From Tetraselmis striata (Eukaryota > Chlorophyta > Chlorodendrophyceae > Chlorodendrales > Chlorodendraceae), in NCBI GenBank assembly GCA_006384855.1, contig VCJN01001402.1, positions 1-64,000 of the forward strand: a DNA stretch of 64,000 bases, in the 5' to 3' direction. The position numbers and the translations under genes are program-made. Below, in pieces: positions 55,823 through 64,000 of this stretch; positions within the stretch are counted from its first letter, which is position 1, and each line of letters begins with the position of its first letter. A model generated the notes under the pieces. It was not told the origin of the DNA, made no database searches, and was given only the letters and a program-made list of their open reading frames with translations.

Positions 55823-56164
55823 ACAGCCACGAGATCCATCCATACGGTTTCAGGGTTGGATGCGCTCCCCAGCAAGAACCAAACGACATTTTTCAGGCTG
55901 CTGTGGCCGGCGCAACGGACCTGCCGCCGTGTTGGCTGCACTGCCGTTGTGGCGTGCTGACCACAAATTGTATTTTAGGAGTACTACATAGCATTTTAAC
56001 TACTAATAGCCACCAGCAAACAATATGGACCGACCCTCGATAAGAGTCACCATCACTGCGTCACACTGCCTCGTGCTTCAATGCCACAGAGGCGGTTGGA
56101 TGCATGCGGGATTCTGCCACCCACCCCACGTGCTACACCTTTGAGGCTTCAGGATTTCTGTCTC
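55823..56164. other. Short convergent intergenic region
   Basis: The 3' ends of the kinase gene (+) and the aldolase gene (-) face each other across 400 bp. No other gene fits. A TGTATTTT at about 55967 might serve the kinase mRNA. Confidence 0.45.
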
Positions 56165-56169
56165 TTACA
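56165..56169 (-). terminator. Putative TGTAA polyadenylation signal, aldolase
   Basis: TGTAA on the minus strand, 54 nt beyond the aldolase stop codon (56223-56225). Confidence 0.6.
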
Positions 56170-56222
56170 GCGAGCAGTAGTGGGATGGGTAGCTAAGTAT
56201 GTAGGGTGATTGCCGTCAGGGT

Positions 56223-57605
56223 TCAGGCAGCCACTGCTTCCTTCGCCTTCACAGCAGGGGGGACGTGATCGCCCTCGCCCCGGGCAGGGTCGTGCTTGCC
56301 GAGCGACGCAGCGGACGCAATCTTCAGCTCGTTCAGATAGAGCTCGCTCATCTCATCCAGGCAGAGGCCACCCTTGCCCTTGCAGAGCGCAAACAGCGGC
56401 ATCTGCAGAGCAGCGCTCCAGCTGAAGCTCAGGTTCACGGGGAATGTCCCCTTCACCTTGTTCATGACGCTGAGGCGCGCCGATGCATCTGCTAGGCTCT
56501 GGCCGCCGCTGAGGAAGTTGGCGGTGCGGATCGCCACTGGCATGCACCGCTTGAGTGTGGCGATGTTGGCATGTGCGATCTCCTCCACTGTGTAAGGGAT
56601 GGGGCAGCTCTTGCCAGGGTTGACGATGTTGCTCTTGAGAACACAGCCCTCCATGTACACGCCATGGTCCAGGCATGCCTTGTACAGGGTTGCCTGGATC
56701 TTCACGTTGATGGCAACAGCTGTCTCCAGATCGTGGTCGCCCGTGAGGGACACGTCAGGCTCGATGATGGGCACAAGGCCCTCATCCTGGCAGATCAGCG
56801 CGTAGCGGGCCAGGTCCAGCATGTTTGCCTCAATGACCAGATCACTTGGCTGGCCTGACGCCACATCGATCGCCAGGGGGCTGCGCCACTTGGCGAACCG
56901 GCACCCTGCAGCCTTGTACTCCTTGCAACGGGCCGACAGGGAGTCGAGGCCCTGCATGACCGTAGACCCCGCCTGTCCAGGAAGAGCGTACACCTTCAGA
57001 TGGGGCTTGACTCCAGGCACTATGCCCAGCGAGCTGAGCTTCTCGGGGAACAGCATGTCGTCAGTGGAGCTCCTCTGGTAGAGAGTCTCAGGATCAAGGA
57101 TCGCGGCCGACAGATACTCGTTGGCGCCAGGAGTCTCGAACAGCATCTGCCTGTATGCACGACGGTTCTCCTCCGTGTTTTCGATTCCGACCGCCTCAAA
57201 GCGGGACCCGATTGTCGCCGGGCCTTCATCGCACGCAGTGATGCCCTGTGCCACAACCAACGAGCGTCATTCCCTGAGCGCACTTGTTCATCCCTGCTCA
57301 CGCTGCCGTGCAGACACCCCTCATGGGGCGAATCATACCTTGCCAGCCTGGCCGATGAGCTCGGCCACCTCCTCCAGCTCCGCCTTCTCGTCCGCGCTGA
57401 GGAAAGACCCTCCGTGGCAAGACAGCAAGGATGCCTTCACAACCAGCGAGCTCCGCTTGGCCTTGGCAGCGCATGTCGCACGCCTGTTCTTCGCCAGCTT
57501 CTGGGTCTGCAGCAGCGGCTGCCCACGGGCGAAGGCATGCAGCCTGGCATGGAGGAAACACCCTATCATCAGCCAGCGCCTCAGGCAATATGAGTTACAC
57601 ATCAC
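56223..57605 (-). CDS. FBA: Class I fructose-bisphosphate aldolase, probably plastid; at least 2 exons
   Basis: Cleaves fructose 1,6-bisphosphate, or makes it and sedoheptulose bisphosphate in the Calvin cycle, through a lysine Schiff base. Main exon 57245-56223 (340 aa plus stop); upstream exon from 57339 to about 57605, joined at AGK-GITACDEG in frame. Landmarks: ITACDEGPATIGSRF, ENTEENRRAYR, AAGCRFAKWRSPL, LVPIIEPDVSLTGDHD, Schiff-base lysine in VLKSNIVNPG, and FLSGGQSLADAS. The upstream exon holds RRATCAAKAKRSSLVVKASL, a typical plastid transit-peptide end; its true start may lie in a further exon. Oddities: the usual LSFSYGRAL/ARAL box reads LSFSWSAALQ, so the phosphate-binding Arg is not there, and the C terminus (KAKEAVAA) lacks the family's terminal Tyr. 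A TGTAA signal follows. Confidence 0.93.
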
Positions 57606-59663
57606 AGAACAACTCCCCAGCAGGCAATATGAGTACGTAAATGTGTCGCCAATAACTTAGCCAATCATAATCGATCTCAGCGGCACTGCTGACGGCTAGA
57701 CATGATACTGCGACATCCTGCCCCTGATGGCAGGTCGGCAGAACCTATCGCACGACGAGGCTATATCATGTGCACGTTTCAGCTCATTTTGACCAGATGG
57801 ACATATCGCTCCACTTCAATGAAATGAAACAGTGTATGTCGGCCATCTGGTCATCGACAGGCTGATTGTCCATCCACTGAGGACACGGTGTCCCGCGGAA
57901 TACAGCGATCAGAAGCGGGGCCCCAATGTCAACGCGATTGTGTGCATCTTTTGAGGGGTTTGCCGCATCGATTGAGCGCAGGGAGCGTGCCTGGCGGTGT
58001 TGCTTCGCTCTACGCGGCCAGCGGCCCGCTGGGCAGTTGGCCGGACGGCGCACACGCTCGCGGTAGACGCCATCTCGTGGGGCGACGCGCGTAGTTTGAC
58101 AGCTGAAAGCCGGAAAGCTCCGAAGGCAGTGAGCAGCGTAAAGTAGCAGCAGTTCCACAGACTGTCCGAACTCGTGTGATTCTGTGGGAGCGTTATGTAA
58201 GGATGATATACGCCAGAGTCCGCGAGGCAAGGGCGAGCAGACGACGCGCTACTCAGCTGCTGCTGCCGGTGAAGCGACGACGATGATTTCGCCGGCGGGT
58301 ACAGCATAGGCTTTGCTGGTGTTGGCGACTGTAATAGATACGAATTATGTTCGCAAATATAACGCTTCTATTGTACATCTTCAGACATCTCATGAGCCGT
58401 TGCAGGACGACAGCGTGGACATATATGCTGCCACGCTGGGCTGTCGATGGCGCCAGGACTGCCCGGTGGGTTGCTCCGCGCGCGCAGCAGATTATCGGGT
58501 CTCGTCAGCAGCATCGTCACATCGTGCGCCCCGCGCCGCCAGGAATATTTGTCCTCGTAGTTGAGTGAGTCGAATTCGTAGTCGTACGGTAAGAGTGAAA
58601 AATCACCTTAGATAGGATACCTTACAAATACCTGTACACATGCTGTCTGAGACTACCACGACCTTAATACATTATCTATGTGTTAATTCCACCCCGCAAT
58701 TGGTTTAGCGAACGTTTCCTGTTGCCTTTTCTGTGATTTCCTGATCGCCTTTTCAGCTAGCTCATATATGATATCTCTAATAGATGGGATCAATGATCTA
58801 CATGTATAAAAGCGACCATTGGTCGGTTCGCAACTGCAGGGTATTTCAATATTAGGGTTACTATTCATAATATATCAATAGTATAAATTCGCTGCTAATC
58901 TATACTTGAGTATTTTTTACATTACAGCTGGATTTCCTTCTGGATTTCCTTCTGGATTTTTTTGTGGATTTCTTGAATGTTGCGTCTAGCACATGTAATC
59001 AGTATTTTTTACAGCATCACGGCTTTAGCATAATGTGCGCACCACAAAAAGAATCTATATAAAGCGATAGTAATGGTCGATCCATCGGCTTTTCACGTTC
59101 AGATATGGCTTTACTAGAGGGCTCTCTCTATTGTCGCTAACAGATACAAGGGGCCAAATACTACTGTCCTTACGAAACAGTAGCAAGCAAACCCTGTGAA
59201 ATAAAGCTGCTGCTCGCGGGACGACGCCGACATCGCGCGCGAGACGCGGCTGACCCAGCATTGTGGCTCATCGCCGCGACCTGATGCTTTGCCTTGTCCA
59301 ACAACTGAAGACAAGTACAGTGGTACTGTTATATGTAGAGAAAGGGGAGCACAGGTTGTGCATATATAGCCATCAGCAGCAGCAGCATATAATCGCTATT
59401 AGAAGAAAGGGCGTACTCGCACTTGCCGACTGTCACAGACGCTGAAAGCAAGCGGCTGCGGCACAACCTGCCGTCGGCTACAGTCTTAGTAGTTGCTCTT
59501 CGCGCTGTGTTGGGGAAGGTAACCTGCAGCGCCCCTACTACCATACGCCCAGCTAGTCACCGGCGCCCCTGAACACCTTCCCAGCACCCAAACAGACGCC
59601 TCCGCTACCAGAGAACTACATACCCCTTTCTGGTCGTGTCTAAGCCCTAGAGCGTCCGCAGCC
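57606..59663. other. Intergenic region between divergent aldolase and U-box cyclophilin genes
   Basis: Should contain promoters for both genes and perhaps a first exon of the aldolase. AT-rich from about 58580 to 59150. A dispersed repeat lies at 58929-59000. Open frames at 57784-58310 (minus, up to 148 codons) look non-coding. No RNA gene recognised. Confidence 0.4.
58929..59000 (+). repeat. Dispersed repeat, copy 3 (GGATTTCTTGAATGTTGCG family)
   Basis: Three TGGATTTCCTTC-like units followed by TGTGGATTTCTTGAATGTTG and CGTCTAGCACATGTAATC. This is the longest copy of the family found at 20868-20948 (opposite strand) and 25131-25180. Confidence 0.7.
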
Positions 59664-62600
59664 ATGGGGAAGAAACAGCATTCAAAGGTGAGGCATGCAC
59701 CTACGCGGCATCTTGGCTCTGCCCGCAAGGGAACACGAAATCATGGTGTATCTGCTGGCACTCACACGCGGATGCTGTTTGTGGCATGACTGTCTTTTCA
59801 TTGGCAATCTCCAAACACTCGCTGACTGTCTCGCCGCTCGGGGCTGCAAGGATCGCATGTATATCACCAAGACGGAGTGGGCGACAGAGTGGGGAGGTTT
59901 CAAAGCGAAGCAGGAGATCCGCTTCCGCAGTCTCCCATTTCACTGCTGCGGCATCTCGTTCACTCCGTTTGAAGACCCGGTAGGGCCACCTTCTGCACCA
60001 CGTTGCCCGGCAGCTTTGAGGCATCGCCAACCACATGTTTGCCACCTGCCATGCACACGCCGCTGCGTTGCTCGAGTCGTCATGGCGCAGGCAGGCAAAT
60101 CAGCAACCTTCCCACTTGCCGCCTAGCACAGGCAAGGGCATGCATGTCGACACTTGTAGGCGTTCCTCTTCATCGCTATGTGGCCACATGTAGCCCTGTG
60201 CTGCCAACGTCTGCAGGTGTGCACGGAAGACGGCACGGTGTTCGACATCACCAACATCGTCCCGTATGTTCAAAAGTTTGGCAAACATCCTGTGACCGGG
60301 GAGCCTCTCAAGGTGGGGACCACACCGTGGTTGCGCCCGCTTGTGGCCCAACACGGCGGTGGCAACTACCGCCGTCCCCATTTACACGCATTCATTGGGT
60401 GCGAGGACCACTGTGTGCCGGCATCCGAGCAGCGTGACGGGGACAAAGCCAACAGTCATGACGCATGATGCATTCCATCTGCACTGACAGCCATCCCGCG
60501 CTCTGCTGCAGCTGTCGCAGCTTTACCAGCTGAACTTTCACAAGAATGCGGACGGGGAGTACCACTGTCCCGTCATGAACAAGGTTTGTTTGCCCGGGGT
60601 GCCCTCCTGTCAAGGATGCCCGGACGCCCATAACAAAGGCCGCGCAGGACGGGTTGCACTGTCCAGATCACATGCTCGTCGCGGTGTGGCATGCCAAAAC
60701 TTGCAGGTGTTCACCAAGAGCACACACATTGTAGCAGTCAAGACGACCGGCAATGTTTACTGCTATGAGGTGCGCAGCCCATGTAGGGATTATACCATTC
60801 CAACTCCCCCTTCCCCTTCCACCCCTGGGCCAGCTGATCTTTGCACCCGATGCCTGAACTCCCCAAGTCTCCTCATGCCCAATCATGTGCGCGCAGGCAG
60901 TGGAGGAGCTCAACATCAAGCCAAAGAACTGGAAGGTGGGTGCGCCCTCTGCGGCACACAGATGTGCCGGGGCGCGGTTCCGTGCATGCACCGGATCGCT
61001 TGGCCGGGCAGCCGCGCACCTGGGCTGACGGGAGGCCACCCGGTGGCGAATGTGGCAGGACCTGCTCACGGATGAGAAGTTTGTGCGGAAGGACATTATC
61101 ACGATCCAGGACCCGCTGAAGCTGGAGGGGAAGCAGCTGGATGTGGGCGGCCCTCACCGGCCCGCGCTCGCCTCTGCCCTCTCGCGGGATGCTACTGAGC
61201 CGGTGGCGGCTTGCGCGTGTACCAAAGTGTGCTGTGGTGTGGCGTGCTTTGCAGTCGTTTGACCACGTGAAGAACAACCGCCAGCTTGTAGATGCGGAGG
61301 AGCAGGTCTACCCCCCCCCTCCTGGCGGCCGGCACCTGTCCATTGATGTCATGTGCGGACCATGGCAGGGCCAGCAGCAGTGATGAGCGCCCTGCCACAT
61401 TCCCCATGTGACACCCCCTTGCGTCGTCCCCGCCCAGGCGCGGCGCGATGCGGATCCGGAGAACAACGTCAAGGTCGTGAACGATGACGTGAGGAGAGCG
61501 CTCGGTGCCCTGAGCTCGCAGGACGAGCAGGCAAAGGCGTCTGCCGGAGGTGCTGCGCATCACCGCCCGCCCGGTCCCAGCTTTCAGGATGTCTTTCAGC
61601 AATAGCGCCTCAATGCCAGCATGCCGTGGGCGGTGCGTTTGGTTGAGCGAGCACGCCCATGGCCGCGCAGGGGGAGGCAGGAAAGCGCAGCTCGCTCGGG
61701 TACTGGCGGCCGCAAAGTCGAACGACGCCAGCACCAGTGCCGCTCCCCTTTCAAAGTGAGACCCCACCCCTGCTGCCCTCACGTCAGGCTGGGAAGGCCT
61801 CGCAGGACCGCGCCCTCACAGGCTGCTCATTGACGCGCGGGCGCCCATGCGCTTGCAGGCCCGTCACCAACGACCCCCGGCTGCGGGCGCCGGAGCGGAA
61901 CGACGGCGACGTTGCGTTCAGGCCGGGTGCGTCGACTTGGAACACGGATGACTGCAGAGAGGGCGATCCGCTGCTGCTGTCCAAGGTGACCCGCCTGCGG
62001 CGGGTGTCAGTGCCGTGTCTGGCCCCCCGTCGCGATTGTTGCCCCTGCAGGGCTGCTCCTATCTACACATTCGCCGGGTCTAACGAGGCACCCCCATGTC
62101 CGTGCGTTTTGCGGCGCTGGATGAGCAGAGCAAGAAGAAGCACGGCGGGGGCGCCATCCCGCCGGGCGCCCTGGACCCGAACGCAGGCAAGCCCTCCCCG
62201 TCGGAGGTGTACAAGAACACGGCGGGGAAGTGGGTGGAGGGCAAGAACACGACGGGGGCGGCCTCGCGGGGCTTCACCTCCACGACGTGGGAGCCCATCA
62301 AGAAGAACGCCCGGGAGCGCGTCCTCATCGAGCGCCACCCCAAGAAGAAGGGCTACGTGCGCATGCACACCAATCTGGTGGGTTCAGGGGGCCGACCTAC
62401 CCGGGACGCAAAACGGGGCTTAGGCTTTCGCCATCATCGCCATCATGATGAGCCGCCGGGACCTCGTCTGTCACATGTTTAATACATACGGCCGTAGTAC
62501 CAACATACATACAGTATGTTTCGCATATACTTCCAACAGTCCCCAAGTAAATCGATAACTACTACTTTGTGACTTACGGATATTCCTCAAACTGTCTTTT

Positions 62601-63986
62601 ACACTGTTGCGGTGCCGAAATCATCGAGGTTTATTGTGCATCGCCAATGTTGTAACTCACCATGAAGTAAGAATGAAACATTGGCCATCGGCGTACTCTG
62701 GCATGATGGCGCGAGTAACGATGACGCTCTTTCGCCCCGGTATCTGCCGCCATGAGCATTGGCCCGCGAGCACAATGGCGGTGCACACAGCCACGGGAAC
62801 ATGAGTAAGCAGATGCGCATAAGCAACCGCTGGTCGCCCGCCTTGCCTGGTCCGTCGCATCCTCGTGGTTTCGCGTGGGGCGCTGTCACCGGCGGGTCGA
62901 TGGGCTGCCCACAGAATCCCGTGCCATCCCAATGGAGGCAACCGTACACTTCGCCAATAATGCTACACTTCGCCACACAGTTCAGCAAGGGCTTGTCTGT
63001 AGGTCTCGTCGTGCCCCAATTAGGGCTGTGTATAGGGCGTAAAACCCTAGCACTAGGTGCCCTATCTGGGTTGAAACCAGGGTATGTAACCCTAGCGTAC
63101 CAGATAGGTTATGGGCTGTCCTGGCCGTGATGCGCCCGCGGATATGGGAGACGCAAGAGCGCCAAGTGAAAGGCCTCGCTCGTCCAAAAGGACGCCCCGC
63201 CGTGAGACAAAGCCACAAGGGAGCCGCTGATTGTGCGCTTCGCATGCCGCGGTGCCACCCGCAGGGCGACCTGAACATTGAGCTGCACTGCGACATTGTG
63301 CCGCGCACCTGCGAGAACTTCCTGGAGCTGTGCGAGCAAGGATACTACAACAACACGGCGTTCCACCGGAGCATCAGGTCAGCTCCCTCCTCTGGGCACG
63401 ATGCGCACCCATAGACTTCTGCTGTGCCTTGTACGGGATGCAGCTGCTGTCGGTGCCGTAATGGCGCCGCCGCCGTTCCTGACGAGTCCCCCGCGTGCGT
63501 GTGCAGGAGCTTCATGCTGCAGGGCGGGGACCCCACCGGCACTGGCAAGGGCGGGGAGTCCATTTACGGCGCCACGTTCCGCGTAAGCTCTTGCCCTCTT
63601 CCCCCTGTCGCTCTTGCCACAGGCGGTGCAGCCTCCCATGTGCGGAGGAACGCCAATGAGGCTTATGTTTGCTGATATCTTGATCACGGGCTGCAGGATG
63701 AGCTGGACAGCCGGCTGACGCACTCTAGCCGCGGTGTACTGAGCATGGCGAACAGGTGCACCCCCCCCCCCCCCCCCCCTCTTTGGCCCTTCGGAGGTTC
63801 GCGGTGTGTCTCTCTCAACACTCGCTTTCTGTCTACAGACATCGGCACGCCTCACACACCAATGAACTCGCTGCCGCTGTGGTGTGCGCAGTGGGCAGAA
63901 CACCAACGGCAGCCAGTTCTTCATCCTCTACAAGAGCGCCCATCACCTGGACTACAAGCACGCCGTCTTTGGCAAAGTGGTGGGCG
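59664..63986 (+). CDS. PUB49: U-box cyclophilin (PUB49/PPIL2 type), peptidyl-prolyl isomerase and ubiquitin ligase; partial at window edge
   Basis: A nuclear, spliceosome-associated protein combining a U-box E3 domain with a cyclophilin domain. Exons by eye: 59664-59687, 59851-59979, 60217-60312, 60512-60583, 60707-60769, 60897-60935, 61059-61142, 61255-61305, 61438-61549, 61671-61755, 61859-61985, one from about 62090 to 62377, 63265-63377, 63507-63582, 63697-63755, 63892-63986, continuing past the edge. N terminus [25 protein letters not shown]-box part [81 protein letters not shown]; then [26 protein letters not shown] and the cyclophilin [74 protein letters not shown]. Order matches the plant protein. 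Exons between 61438 and 62377 are weakly conserved and one junction near 62090 is unresolved. Intron sizes range from about 110 to about 890 nt; one starts GTGCA followed by a C run. Confidence 0.93.
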
Positions 63987-64000
63987 GTACGTCGGCACCC

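Noticed and set aside
60383-60511. Alternative extension of the U-box exons into the intron at 60313-60511
   Set aside because: The plant family sequence continues directly from GEPLK to the next exon ([12 protein letters not shown]), so the open stretch between is intronic.

Overview
The window looks like nuclear DNA of a green alga (Chlorophyta, possibly Trebouxiophyceae; the class is a guess). It is GC-rich. The host genes carry many short GT-AG introns, and several proteins have plastid-type N termini. TGTAA, the usual green-algal polyadenylation signal, lies 54-72 nt after the stop in three genes. The cyclophilin/U-box protein starts like its plant counterpart. C or G homopolymers of roughly 15-30 nt occur throughout, many of them in introns. 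All splice models below were made by eye from reading-frame continuity, GT/AG sites and family knowledge.

Layout. 0.25-9.04 kb: old retroelement remnants, namely a degraded tyrosine-recombinase (YR) element, a truncated Ty3/gypsy element and a 3.2-kb YR element. 10.1-14.5 kb: NAD kinase (+, 10 exons). 16.7-19.8 kb: FHA-domain protein resembling MCRS1 (-, 6 exons). 22.8-24.1 kb: adenylate kinase (-, 6 exons). 25.2-35.1 kb: a 3.2-kb YR element containing a young, whole-looking Ty3/gypsy chromovirus. 35.1-45.5 kb: accessory DNA with a 66-bp minisatellite, a solo YR-element repeat, a possible DNA-transposon gene, a 30-bp minisatellite open in several frames, and a 371-bp tandem array of foldback units. 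45.5-51.2 kb: a third 3.2-kb YR element, then the 3' part of a DIRS/PAT-like element with reverse transcriptase. 51.2-54.5 kb: no convincing gene. 54.7-64 kb: a CaMK-type protein kinase (+), plastid class I fructose-bisphosphate aldolase (-) and a PUB49/PPIL2-type U-box cyclophilin (+, running off the right edge).

The six host genes are unrelated housekeeping genes in NADP supply, adenylate balance, carbon metabolism, signalling, chromatin and splicing/ubiquitin; nothing suggests co-regulation. Two mobile-element observations stand out. First, two gypsy lineages carry a Dam-like methyltransferase domain between gag and protease, and in the young one a Nudix-like domain follows it. A related Dam-like domain sits after RNase H in the DIRS-like element. 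Second, a 3.2-kb YR family has split direct repeats but no reverse transcriptase. It shares a 12-bp palindrome at its repeat boundary with the RT-bearing family, which suggests a two-component mobile system.
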